From Perspicuibacillus lycopersici (GTDB lineage: Bacteria; Bacillota; Bacilli; Bacillales; Caldibacillaceae), in NCBI RefSeq assembly GCF_025660475.1, contig NZ_JAOUSF010000002.1:248001-312000 (forward strand): DNA of 64,000 nt. The letters run 5' to 3'. A program made the position numbers and the translations under genes. Of the stretch, positions 45,542 through 54,495 are shown in pieces (position 1 is the stretch's first letter; every line of letters begins with the position of its first letter). The notes below the pieces were generated by a model. The model was given only the letters and a program-made list of their open reading frames with translations. It ran no database searches and was not told the DNA's origin.

Positions 45542-46903
45542 TTACACGAGCAATATCCACAACAGCATCGTAAACAAAATCGTCACGATCCCTTGGAGGA
45601 GGGTTGCCATTGTTTGTGCTTTATATGCTTGGGTTACGGACATTCCGCTAAATTCTTTTACTACCCAGAAATAGCTATCATTAATATGGGATACGACCAT
45701 TGCACCGGCACCTATTGCCATGACAACTAATGCGAGTGGGATTGCTCCTGTAATTCCTAATTCTCCTAATAATGGGGCTATCAAAGTTGATGTGATGACA
45801 AGTGCTGCTGTTGAGGATCCTTGGGCTGATTTTAGCGCTGCAGCTATTAGGAATGGGATTAATAGAAATAATGCGCCTGTGAAAAAAGCATTATCGCCAA
45901 ATCCTTGGATGTATTGTGCTACAGGTGTGGTGCTAATAACTTTTCCAAAGGCACCGCCTGCACCGGTTATTAATAAGATTGGGGCTGCCTCTTTCAATGC
46001 TATACCGATCCATTTCGTCAATGTTTCTTCATTTAATTTTGGTAATAACAATAATGCGAGTAATACCCCAATAAATAAAGCAACGACTGGGGCACCTAAA
46101 AATAAAAAGATTTCAAAAAGCATGCCTTCCCAGCCTACTAAGGAAATAATGGAACTGAAGCCAATTAATAAAATAGGCACGACGATTGGAGCGAATGATT
46201 TTATTGCGGATGGCATTTCCCCAAATTGCTGGATGATAGCATCATAGTCTAACGTGTCATTTGCTGCATTTTCTCCTTCTACAGTTATTTTTGTTCCTAC
46301 CTTTATTGCCCAAAAATAGCCGACAATTATCGCTGGGATTGACACAAGTAAACCGATTAGAATAATGGTTCCTAAATACGCATCTGCTCCAATGTTTCCT
46401 GCTGCAGCAATTGGTCCAGGTGTTGGTGGTACTAAAGTATGTGTCGCGAACAAACCAGTGGATAATGCGACTGCCATCGAGGCTACTGCTACCTTTGCTT
46501 TTTTAGCAAGCGCTTTTTTCAACGACGATAATATAACATATCCTGAATCACAAAATACCGGAATACTTACGATACCACCAATAATACTCATCGCTAATTG
46601 TGGTCGCTTCTCTCCTACAATGCGAAGTACTACCTCTGCCATCCGTAAAGCAGCACCAGATTTCTCCAATATGACCCCAATAATTGTTCCGAACACGATG
46701 ACAAGTCCAATGCTGCTCATTAACCCGCCAAATCCACCATTTACTGCATTAATCACTTCTGTTAACGGCAGTCCTGCGATAATTCCAAGTGCAAATGCTG
46801 CGAAAATTAAAGATAAAAATGGATGTAGCTTCCATTTAGCCGTTGCAAAAACGACAAAAAGTACCGCTAGAATAATTAATAATATAAGACCGAAACCTTC
46901 CAT
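45542..46903 (-). CDS. GntP family gluconate:H+ symporter-like permease
   Basis: 453 residues, about 12-13 membrane segments, start ATG 46903 with GGGGTGG upstream (a longer frame lacks one). Signature segments: KLHPFLSLIFAAFALGIIAGL; GFGGLMSSIGLVIVFGTIIGVILEKSGAA; THTLVPPTPGPIAAAGNIGAD; and LLITGAGGAFGKVI. The GntP family imports gluconate or related sugar acids/hydroxy acids. It stands alone, so the substrate is not indicated. A second GntP at 55971 belongs to the four-carbon acid sugar operon. Confidence 0.93.
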   Translation of the reverse strand: MEGFGLILLIILAVLFVVFATAKWKLHPFLSLIFAAFALGIIAGLPLTEVINAVNGGFGGLMSSIGLVIVFGTIIGVILEKSGAALRMAEVVLRIVGEKRPQLAMSIIGGIVSIPVFCDSGYVILSSLKKALAKKAKVAVASMAVALSTGLFATHTLVPPTPGPIAAAGNIGADAYLGTIILIGLLVSIPAIIVGYFWAIKVGTKITVEGENAANDTLDYDAIIQQFGEMPSAIKSFAPIVVPILLIGFSSIISLVGWEGMLFEIFLFLGAPVVALFIGVLLALLLLPKLNEETLTKWIGIALKEAAPILLITGAGGAFGKVISTTPVAQYIQGFGDNAFFTGALFLLIPFLIAAALKSAQGSSTAALVITSTLIAPLLGELGITGAIPLALVVMAIGAGAMVVSHINDSYFWVVKEFSGMSVTQAYKAQTMATLLQGIVTILFTMLLWILLV

Positions 46904-47022
46904 TCTTTCCACCCCTTTTTTCCTATTATTGAAGTGCGCTCCTCTTTTTTGATAACGCTTACATAAAAAGAAATGCATTCCTCATTTCAGTATATTAGTC
47001 CTCCCTTCAACATATGAAGGCA

Positions 47023-47061
47023 TAAAAAAATAGTGAAATTTTGCTTCCGCAATTTTTCACC
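47023..47061 (-). terminator. Terminator of ung
   Basis: Minus-strand TGGTGAAAA / TTTCACTA stem with an inner TGC/GCA pairing, followed by seven T. Confidence 0.7.
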
Positions 47062-47074
47062 ATTTACGAAAAAA

Positions 47075-47755
47075 TTATTGATTTGGTAGCTTCCATTCAA
47101 TTTCTGTTTGCCCTGTATCATGTAAACTATTATTTGCTTTTGAAAATGGCTTACTGCCAAAAAAGCCTTTATATGCAGATAATGGACTAGGATGGGGTGC
47201 TTTTAAAATTATATGCTTTGCTGTATCAATGAGCTTTTCTTTACTTTGCGCTGCATTTCCCCACAATAAATAAACAATTGGTTCTCGTCTTCCATTGAGT
47301 ACCTCAATCACCTTATCCGTAAACTGCTCCCAGCCTTTTCCTTTATGGGAATGAGCATATCCAGCTCTTACGGTTAGTACTGTATTCAATAATAAAACCC
47401 CTTGCTTTGCCCAGCTTTCCAAATTGCCATGATTCGGTATTGGTATGCCGATATCATCCTGCAATTCATGGAAAATATTTTTCAAGGATGGTGGTGCTGC
47501 AATTCCTTGTTGCACGGAAAAGCTTAAGCCATGTGCCTGATTTTGACCATGATAAGGATCTTGCCCTAAAATGACGACCTTCACTTGTTGAAAAGGTGTG
47601 AGTCGTAACGCTTGGAATATATCCTCTACCTTCGGATAGATTGTATACTGCCTGTATTCCTCTGTTAAAAATTGCTGTAATTTTACGTAATAGGGTTTCG
47701 AAAACTCCCCCTCTAAAACTTCCGCCCAATCTAATGGTAAGTAATCTTTAAACAT
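47075..47755 (-). CDS. ung: Uracil-DNA glycosylase
   Basis: 226 residues, family-1 UDG. Catalytic water-activating motif [18 protein letters not shown], uracil-binding [18 protein letters not shown], and the DNA-intercalation loop [13 protein letters not shown] with its catalytic His are all present. It removes uracil from DNA in base-excision repair. It is probably monocistronic and flanked by GntP and the exported phosphohydrolase. Confidence 0.97.
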   Translation of the reverse strand: MFKDYLPLDWAEVLEGEFSKPYYVKLQQFLTEEYRQYTIYPKVEDIFQALRLTPFQQVKVVILGQDPYHGQNQAHGLSFSVQQGIAAPPSLKNIFHELQDDIGIPIPNHGNLESWAKQGVLLLNTVLTVRAGYAHSHKGKGWEQFTDKVIEVLNGRREPIVYLLWGNAAQSKEKLIDTAKHIILKAPHPSPLSAYKGFFGSKPFSKANNSLHDTGQTEIEWKLPNQ

Positions 47756-47823
47756 TGTCTCATCCTCAATTAAAAAGAATACTATTATCTTACCATGGAA
47801 GCGATGGAAGAGAGAATAAAAAT

Positions 47824-48630
47824 CTAATGTATCACAATCCTCGACATAATGGCTAAATGGTCAGATGCTTGCGAGCGAATAACTCTCTGCTGGCTAGCGG
47901 TTATGGAAGATGAAATTAAAATATAATCAATTCTTCGATCTGGATCATCAGCAGGGAAGGTTTGGGCATCCTTTACTTTCGCAAAAGTATCAATCCATTT
48001 TCCGCCCGTTAATAATATTCGAAATTCCTTTCGAAGTGCTGACGTATTAAAATCTCCTAACAGTACTTTTGGACCTTCGACTTGCTTCGTCAGCTCATTA
48101 ATTTCCTGGACTTCCATCAATCGACTACGTGTCGACAGCGACAGATGGGTATTAAAAATCGATAGTGCTTTACCATTCACATTGATTTTTGCATACAGAA
48201 TCCCACGATTTGGTTTTTCCAATGCTGTAAGCTTTGTATGTTTACTTTCGATGATTGGATATTTGCTAAAAATCGCCATACCATATTGTCGATTCTCTAC
48301 TCTTCCCTTGGCTGGCGGTAGGTTTCCATTTGCACCATACACATAATGATAGCCTAGTATATCCGCCAGCTCCCGGACTTGGTCCTTAAAACCACTTCGT
48401 TCTCCATAAAATCGATCGACCTCCTGGAGACCAATAATCTCGGCACCAGACTCCTTTATTACTTTCGCAATACGGGTTAAATTTAATTTTTTGTCGATAC
48501 CAATGCCGCGATGAATATTGTACGTCATTACCGTTATGCTCATTTTTTGTTCCGTTGCTTGAGCAAAAGCTGGTTTCGAAAGAGGGAATAGTATAGATAT
48601 GCTTACGATTATACAAAGAAATAGCTTCAT
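47824..48630 (-). CDS. Secreted endonuclease/exonuclease/phosphatase-fold hydrolase
   Basis: 268 residues. A clear signal peptide ([25 protein letters not shown]) sends it out of the cell. EEP fold motifs follow: [18 protein letters not shown] (metal Glu), [15 protein letters not shown] and SDHLAIMS, all with the catalytic Asn/Asp/His. Relatives cleave phosphodiesters of nucleic acids, phosphoinositides or sphingomyelin. It is 26 bases downstream of the FAD-oxidoreductase gene on the same strand, so both likely form one operon. The substrate is unknown. Confidence 0.85.
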   Translation of the reverse strand: MKLFLCIIVSISILFPLSKPAFAQATEQKMSITVMTYNIHRGIGIDKKLNLTRIAKVIKESGAEIIGLQEVDRFYGERSGFKDQVRELADILGYHYVYGANGNLPPAKGRVENRQYGMAIFSKYPIIESKHTKLTALEKPNRGILYAKINVNGKALSIFNTHLSLSTRSRLMEVQEINELTKQVEGPKVLLGDFNTSALRKEFRILLTGGKWIDTFAKVKDAQTFPADDPDRRIDYILISSSITASQQRVIRSQASDHLAIMSRIVIH

Positions 48631-48656
48631 TGGACTCGCCTCTTTTTTTCGAATAT

Positions 48657-50450
48657 CTACTTATCATACTTTTGAAGAATTTTTGCCATGATCGGAAAGG
48701 CCTCGCTTCTTAACACATACGGGCCACTGGCAACTTTTATGTCCAGCTTTTCTCCTGTTAGTTTTTGATAAAGTCTCCGCAATTCTTGCTCATTCAACAA
48801 ATCCTCTCCTGCTGTCTCTAATAGATCATGTAATAGCTCTTGTTTCTCCTGATATGTCTTGTAATCGATGTATTTCATCCCATTTGCTATCGTTTTGATG
48901 AAGGATGATACTTTCATTGGTTCCTTTGCATGGACATTATTTTCGTAGCCCGCGATGATGAGGCCGTGCTCGATTAAATAGCGTAATGCCGGGTAAAACT
49001 TTTCCCCTTTATATGGGAAATCAGGGTTTTGTAATGGCTCTAAATATTGACCTTGTGCTTTTAAACGTGCTTGAATTTCCTGTACCATTTGTTTGTTCTT
49101 CGCTAGCTCACGCACCTCTAATTCTTCATCAATTGCTTTAGCCGCAACGACCCCTGCTGCCTGTGCTACTGCCATCCCAGTTGGAATTACCCGTGCACTT
49201 CCCGCAGCAAGACTGGAGTAGCCACTTGCTTTACTTGCAACTAAAACCCCATTTATTTGTTTTGGTATAATACTTCGTAATGGAATGCCATATTGATTCG
49301 GATTAACAATAATACCACCAATATTTGTTTTCGCTGTTGCTTGAATATCTGTCGGATACGCGCCAATGGCAATATCATCCCAATGATGCTTGTTCTCCCA
49401 TACGTCACTAATTTTCAGCTGATATTCAGCTAAAATATGGCGTGTTTCTCGAATATACAGCTCCTCCGGAAACATTTTAATGGTTGCATGTTCAAAGCCA
49501 GGAAAATGCGATTTTAACCATTCCACAAAGGCAATGCTCTCTTGTTTCCCGATTTCTAATCCAGTCTGGATAGACTCTCGATTTAATCCATCAATCGAAA
49601 AAATTTGTAAAGCATTAATAAACACTTCACCCTTCGGTGTTCGCCCAATATTTAATGGTCGGACTGTTGTATTATCGTATTTTTCTTTATAGTCATTATA
49701 AATATCGCCGAATCCCCATGCAGCGGTGGCGGTAATCGTCGCATTGCCAAATGTTTTTTGCTCAACAACTGCTTTCACCTTTTTCCAATCAACATTTTCT
49801 AAATAAATCACCAATGTGGCAGCCATTAAATCCTCTTTACCGATATCCTCCTGTCCGTTAAAGGCAGGGACTCCGGCTAGTGTGGCAAAATCGGCATCAG
49901 CTGTTGCATCAATGATTACCTTCCCGAAGTAATCCTGAATCCCTTTTTCATTTTTTACCGTTAAACCGACCACTTGATTTTCTTCCTTAAGGGCATTTAA
50001 TACTTCTGATTCAAGCATTAGCTTAATATTTTTCTCCTGTTGAACTAATTGAAAAAAAGCGTTCTTTGCTGTATCGATATCAACGGATATGACATTTTTT
50101 CCACCCACTAAATTATGCCATTCTGAAAAGATTCCTTGACTGACAACCTTTCCTTGATAATTAAGCGGGATATCTAAATAATTGAGCATGCCATACGTAA
50201 TCAGTCCCCCTAAGCCATCCCGTTTCTCTATTAATAAAACCTTCATCCCGTTTCTTGCCGCACTTACTGCTGCAGCCACCCCCTCTGGGTCACCGCCAAC
50301 AACGATAACATCATAGGACTGCTTCCTTCGATGTTCCTTATTGGAATCTTTATTCGCTGCATCCGTTTGTGTAATGAGGTTACTAGACAAAATTAAGATT
50401 AATCCTAACACATATAGGATTGGGACGAGACTAAAATATATTTTTTTCAT
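48657..50450 (-). CDS. Exported/membrane-anchored FAD-dependent oxidoreductase (FAD_oxidored family)
   Basis: About 597 residues from ATG 50450, eight bases after GGTAGG. A single N-terminal hydrophobic segment (FSLVPILYVLGLILILSSNLI) is a signal or anchor. Next comes a Rossmann FAD motif VIVVGGDPEGVAAAVSAAR with LLIEKRDGLGGLITYGML. The middle has IDATADADFATLAGVP, then a C-terminal helical domain with ALRYLIEHGLIIAGY-type repeats. There is no twin-arginine motif, which is odd for a cofactor enzyme outside the membrane. No known function; the partner gene encodes a secreted phosphohydrolase. Confidence 0.8.
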   Translation of the reverse strand: MKKIYFSLVPILYVLGLILILSSNLITQTDAANKDSNKEHRRKQSYDVIVVGGDPEGVAAAVSAARNGMKVLLIEKRDGLGGLITYGMLNYLDIPLNYQGKVVSQGIFSEWHNLVGGKNVISVDIDTAKNAFFQLVQQEKNIKLMLESEVLNALKEENQVVGLTVKNEKGIQDYFGKVIIDATADADFATLAGVPAFNGQEDIGKEDLMAATLVIYLENVDWKKVKAVVEQKTFGNATITATAAWGFGDIYNDYKEKYDNTTVRPLNIGRTPKGEVFINALQIFSIDGLNRESIQTGLEIGKQESIAFVEWLKSHFPGFEHATIKMFPEELYIRETRHILAEYQLKISDVWENKHHWDDIAIGAYPTDIQATAKTNIGGIIVNPNQYGIPLRSIIPKQINGVLVASKASGYSSLAAGSARVIPTGMAVAQAAGVVAAKAIDEELEVRELAKNKQMVQEIQARLKAQGQYLEPLQNPDFPYKGEKFYPALRYLIEHGLIIAGYENNVHAKEPMKVSSFIKTIANGMKYIDYKTYQEKQELLHDLLETAGEDLLNEQELRRLYQKLTGEKLDIKVASGPYVLRSEAFPIMAKILQKYDK

Positions 50451-50663
50451 AGCGGACACCTACCATTTGTCAGGAGAATTATTGTCGTTTTCCACTGTTA
50501 TAATTTCCAGCTTTCGTTAATAATTTTCCTTATTTTGTATCACACGCGATGTCCTTATACTCACTTTCAAAATAGATTTATGAATGATTTTCATCGGGAA
50601 TCTTCATTTGAATATTTTCGCCAATCAGGTAGAAGCTAAAGCAGAAAGGAATGAAAAGGTTAA

Positions 50664-51311
50664 ATGCACGTAATGCTAGCTATTTTTCTATTTATCCAAA
50701 ATGCCCGGAAGCATACTTGGAAAAACATCCGGAAATTTTCAAGAGAAATTTTTTATGTTAGTTTTTTTAATGGTCTTTATTATTTCTTATGTAAGGATTA
50801 TATGATGTGGGAGTTTACAAGTCGAATATTGTCGAAAAATGCGGTTCGAACCTTCCATCTTTGCATTATTAATCCGCTACTTATTTTGCTATATTTATCG
50901 AAGTTGCCGAAAACTAACGGAAAAAGAATTCTCTACGTTTGTCAATGGATCGGGCTTTCTGCTTTTACCGAATGGCTAGGGAATAAATATTTACATATGA
51001 TTACCTTTCGTAATGGCTGGAATCTCGGTTGGTCCATCTGTATTTACATCAATATGTATACATTAACATTGCTGATGCGAAAAAGATTTCTTCTTGCATG
51101 GGTTCTTTCCTTTTTTACTACATGGTGTTATGTGAAGATCTTTCATATTCCTGTGAAAAAGAATATGCAGGAATATAAGCGGGAGCTTTCGGTTGTAAGT
51201 GGTCGTATGCGGATAAATTTGCACTTGGTTACGATAGTCTCCACTATCATTGCCATCATTATTGGCGTAAACGTATTAGAAAAAAAGAGAAAGCGGTTAT
51301 TTTCGTATTGA
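50664..51311 (+). CDS. CBO0543-type multi-pass membrane protein
   Basis: 215 residues with about five hydrophobic segments. The core YMMWEFTSR..., EWLGNKYLHMITFRNGWNLGWSICIYINMYTL resembles the CBO0543 family of small membrane proteins common in endospore-formers, whose function is unknown. A weak AAAAGG lies before the ATG. The charged ends (KRKRL) suggest internal termini. Divergent from the FAD enzyme gene, convergent with the hydrolase at 51419. Confidence 0.65.
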   Translation: MHVMLAIFLFIQNARKHTWKNIRKFSREIFYVSFFNGLYYFLCKDYMMWEFTSRILSKNAVRTFHLCIINPLLILLYLSKLPKTNGKRILYVCQWIGLSAFTEWLGNKYLHMITFRNGWNLGWSICIYINMYTLTLLMRKRFLLAWVLSFFTTWCYVKIFHIPVKKNMQEYKRELSVVSGRMRINLHLVTIVSTIIAIIIGVNVLEKKRKRLFSY

Positions 51312-51328
51312 GTGTAGTTTCCTGTAAA

Positions 51329-51409
51329 CAAAAAAGGACCTAGGTGACCCCCTAAAAGTTAGATTCATACGCTAACTTTTAGGGTGCAATACCATCTAGC
51401 CCTTTTTTT
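51329..51409. terminator. Nested bidirectional terminator
   Basis: Inner perfect stem CCCTAAAAGTTAG / CTAACTTTTAGGG is enclosed by an outer stem AAAAAGGaCCTAG / CTAGccCTTTTT. It ends both convergent genes. Confidence 0.85.
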
Positions 51410-51418
51410 CGGTATGTA

Positions 51419-52753
51419 TTACGCTTCTACTTTTAACAGCATTCGCATGCCAAATCGACATGCCCAAGCCCTCCCGTCCGGGTGAAAATAAAAGCGAATC
51501 ACTTTTTCTTCTGTTTCGATTGGAGCATATTCGTTCAGTTTTACTGGCGTCATTACGAATGTTTCTGCTTCACTTGCATGTAATAGGAACTGCTTGTTTC
51601 CAAGCTTCGCCATAAGATTTTCGCCCTCTAGTTCGATTTGAATGGAGCCACCTTCCCTGGATTTGTATGTTCCAACAAATTTTCGCAAACTTGCTTGCGG
51701 GATTTCCATTTGTGGTGCTCTTCTCCTTTTTTCCTCTATTGGAAGATTTAATGCTGTATTTACTGCATCGAGCCAAATATCAGCAGCCGGTGCCTCGGAA
51801 ACATTCGTTAATACAACGACCACTAAATTTTCCTCTGGAATAAAACCAAAATTGGAGGATACGCCAGGCTGACCACCACCATGTTCGATTAATGTAAGCC
51901 CATGGTAATTTGGCAGAATTTTTAATGCATAGCCATAAAAGGCATCGCGACTAACCTCTATAGATGGCGTCAGCATTTTTTTCAGCCGTTCACTCGTCAG
52001 CAATGGACTGCCATTATTTACATACAATGCACCATAGTTTAGTAAATCAACTACCGTTGACCGTACACCGCCGCCGACCTCATAATTTCCTAATGCCGGC
52101 CATTGCTGTTTTACATATTGCTTGTTTTCCTCCTGATAAATATACGGCGTTGATACATTTGTGAATTTTTCCAGTTCTTCGATACTAAATGTGGAACGAT
52201 ACATTTGTAATGGCTCTAGCACCTCTTGTGTTACAAACCTTCTAAATAATCTTCCCGTGACACGTTCTATAATTGCTCCTAATAATAGGAAGCTGTCGTT
52301 ACAATAACTGAAAAATTCCCCTGGCTTACCGAGTAGATCATGCTTTTCATTTGCTAAATAAGTTAAATGCTCTGAAAATCTATTTAACGCTTCTCTTCTT
52401 TTCATCGGTGCTAAGCCTGTCGAGTGTGTAAGTAAATGATTGATTTTAATCGACTCTATTGGCTCGACTCCTTCGAGACGAAATCCTGGTAAATAATCCA
52501 CGACCGCATCATCGGTGGACAGCTTTCCTTCATCCTCCAATTTCAATATTGCAAGTGCGATAATAGATTTCGTTACGGAAGCAATCCCAAAAATTGTATC
52601 CGGTGTTATTGGTTCTTTGCTTTCGACATTACGGACACCAAAGCCCTTTTGATACACTACTTTTCCAGCTTTACTTACTGCCACAGCTACTCCAGGAATA
52701 TGTGAATGCTTCATCCGTAACTGTAGGCGGTTCTCAAATGATTGCCAGTTCAT
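51419..52753 (-). CDS. Serine beta-lactamase-like hydrolase (class C/ D-aminopeptidase fold)
   Basis: 444 residues. The SxxK motif is S59-V-T-K62 (IFGIASVTKSI), the YxN is Y150-C-N152, and the HxG-type third motif is EHGGGQPG near 294. Residues about 350-444 form a separate beta domain (FVGTYKSREGGSIQIELE). No signal peptide, so it is likely cytosolic. Such proteins include esterases, D-peptidases and CubicO-like enzymes; the substrate is not predictable. The gene is 35 bases from the GntR gene stop and codirectional, so it may share its transcript. Confidence 0.85.
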   Translation of the reverse strand: MNWQSFENRLQLRMKHSHIPGVAVAVSKAGKVVYQKGFGVRNVESKEPITPDTIFGIASVTKSIIALAILKLEDEGKLSTDDAVVDYLPGFRLEGVEPIESIKINHLLTHSTGLAPMKRREALNRFSEHLTYLANEKHDLLGKPGEFFSYCNDSFLLLGAIIERVTGRLFRRFVTQEVLEPLQMYRSTFSIEELEKFTNVSTPYIYQEENKQYVKQQWPALGNYEVGGGVRSTVVDLLNYGALYVNNGSPLLTSERLKKMLTPSIEVSRDAFYGYALKILPNYHGLTLIEHGGGQPGVSSNFGFIPEENLVVVVLTNVSEAPAADIWLDAVNTALNLPIEEKRRRAPQMEIPQASLRKFVGTYKSREGGSIQIELEGENLMAKLGNKQFLLHASEAETFVMTPVKLNEYAPIETEEKVIRFYFHPDGRAWACRFGMRMLLKVEA

Positions 52754-52788
52754 CCAATCAGCTCCTATTAAACGGTCGATTGTCTCGC

Positions 52789-53406
52789 TTATTTTCTTAA
52801 ATAATATAGGGCAAAATCTAGGTCTGCTTGTAAATGCTCTTCAATGAGCCTTTCTGCGCGACTGGCATCTCGATCTTTAATAGCATCAACAATTGCTTTA
52901 TGCTCATCAATTAATCCTGGTCGCTTATAGTGAAGAACCGTCTTTCGAAATAAATAAATAATCGATTGCATTTGATTAAAATAATCGATCATCACATCAT
53001 TTTTTGTTGCGGCGACAATTCGCTCATGAAAGGCTTTGTTTGCTTCCATTGTTTCTTCCTTTGTACCGGAATATCCAATCTCTACCAATCGTTCCATTTC
53101 CTCCACATCACTATCTGTAAAAAACTGGACTGCCTTCACAATCGCATATTTTTCAATTAAAATTCGCATCTCAAATATATTTTGATAATCCCGATCTGTC
53201 GGATTTGCCACCCGATTTTCGGCAATTAATTTTTCTTGCTCTAATCGCTTGATTGCTTCTCTAATCGGGGTTCGACTTACACCTAGCTGCTCGGCAAGCT
53301 TCGTTTCGGTAATCTTTTGCCCGTTGCTTAATTCTCCATTAAAAATCATATCTCGAATTTTTTCATAGGTAACTTCAAAAGCTGACATTTTATTATTTTC
53401 CACCAT
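52789..53406 (-). CDS. GntR-family (FadR subgroup) transcriptional regulator
   Basis: About 205 residues. N-terminal winged helix: YEKIRDMIFNGELSNGQKITETKLAEQLGVSRTPIREAIKRLEQEKLI. C-terminal FCD ligand domain: AFHERIVAATKNDVMIDYFNQM...HKAIVDAIKDRDASRAERLIEEHL. It is divergent from the tetronate operon, so it likely represses garR-kinase-gntP and responds to an acid-sugar intermediate. Start is uncertain: ATG 53406 has GGAG four bases upstream; a longer frame begins at 53451. Confidence 0.9.
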   Translation of the reverse strand: MVENNKMSAFEVTYEKIRDMIFNGELSNGQKITETKLAEQLGVSRTPIREAIKRLEQEKLIAENRVANPTDRDYQNIFEMRILIEKYAIVKAVQFFTDSDVEEMERLVEIGYSGTKEETMEANKAFHERIVAATKNDVMIDYFNQMQSIIYLFRKTVLHYKRPGLIDEHKAIVDAIKDRDASRAERLIEEHLQADLDFALYYLRK

Positions 53407-53519
53407 ACCACTCCATCTACTAGTTGTCATAAACGCATTTTCTAAAAACATGGAACGTTTCTATTTTTCTTTTAGGCTCATGAAATATTATACAATATTT
53501 TAGAAATTATAAAAATCTC

Positions 53520-53578
53520 TTGCAAAATTGTATACGATTTTATTATAATTGTATACATAATCAAAGAAAACGTTTTCT
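53520..53578 (+). promoter_or_regulatory. Promoter, paired GTATAC operators and cre-like site of the acid-sugar operon
   Basis: TTGCAA (53520-53525), 18-base spacer, TATAAT (53544-53549). ATTGTATAC occurs twice, with GTATAC at 53530-53535 in the spacer and at 53551-53556 right after the -10. The centres are 21 bp apart, two helical turns. AAGAAAACGTTTTCT (53564-53578) fits the CcpA cre consensus with one mismatch. Regulation by the adjacent GntR protein and by catabolite repression is inferred. Confidence 0.65.
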
Positions 53579-53597
53579 ATCAGGAGGTTAACACTAT

Positions 53598-54491
53598 ATG
53601 CACGTTGGATTTGTTGGATTAGGAATTATGGGAAAACCGATGGCAGCACATATTATTAAAAAAGGATTTGAAACATTTGTCCAAGATTTAAATCGAAATG
53701 CTGTCAATGAATTAGTACAATTAGGAGGTCATGCTTGCCATTCCAATAAGGAGGTCGCTGAAAGCGCTGACGTCATTATTACGATGCTTCCGAATGCAAA
53801 AATAGTGGAGCAAGTATTATTTGCAGAGGACGGCATTGCAAAAAATGCGAAGCCAAATACAATTGTCATCGATATGAGCTCCGTATCACCAGAGGACGCG
53901 AAATCATTTGCTAATAGAATGAAAGACTATCAAATGCATATTTTAGATGCTCCCGTAAGTGGTGGCGAGCCGATGGCCATTGAAGGGAAACTAGCCATTA
54001 TGGTTGGTGGCGACGAGGAAATTTTCCATAAAGTAGTGCCAATTCTTCAAGCAATGGGAGAAAATATCATCCATGTAGGAGATAATGGAGCTGGTTCTAC
54101 AGTTAAACTAGCGAATCAAATTATTGTAAACACTAATATTGCTGCTTTATCGGAGGCAGTAGTGTTAGCAAGTAAATCGGGCATTGATTTAAATAAAATG
54201 TATCAAGCCATTCGTGGCGGATTAGCGGGAAGTGCGGTTATGGAGGCAAAAATGCCAAAAATTATTAACCGTGACTTTGAGCCAGGCGGAAGAATCGATA
54301 TTAATTTTAAAGATTTAAATAATGTATTAGCTTCTGCTAATAATATTGGTGTTCCATTACCTCTAACTAGCTTTGTCAAGGAAGTATTTCATTCCGAAAT
54401 GGTGCAAGGAAATGCTACAAAGGACCATTCATTTATTTTGGATTACTTTGAAAAACTAGCAAACTTCGAAACACCTAAAGGAGGAAAATAA
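53598..54491 (+). CDS. 3-hydroxyisobutyrate dehydrogenase family (GarR/LtnD-like) sugar-acid dehydrogenase
   Basis: 297 residues. NAD(P) fold MHVGFVGLGIMGKPMAAHIIKKG (GxGxxG at 7-12), substrate loop DAPVSGGEPMAIEG (118-130), and catalytic K170 in GAGSTVKLANQ are complete. The beta-hydroxyacid dehydrogenase family includes tartronate semialdehyde reductase and L-threonate/D-erythronate dehydrogenases. Next to a DUF1537 kinase, the latter role is favoured: oxidation of a four-carbon acid sugar to the 2- or 3-oxo acid. The first gene of the operon; GGAGG precedes its start. Confidence 0.9.
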   Translation: MHVGFVGLGIMGKPMAAHIIKKGFETFVQDLNRNAVNELVQLGGHACHSNKEVAESADVIITMLPNAKIVEQVLFAEDGIAKNAKPNTIVIDMSSVSPEDAKSFANRMKDYQMHILDAPVSGGEPMAIEGKLAIMVGGDEEIFHKVVPILQAMGENIIHVGDNGAGSTVKLANQIIVNTNIAALSEAVVLASKSGIDLNKMYQAIRGGLAGSAVMEAKMPKIINRDFEPGGRIDINFKDLNNVLASANNIGVPLPLTSFVKEVFHSEMVQGNATKDHSFILDYFEKLANFETPKGGK

Positions 54492-54495
54492 TGCC

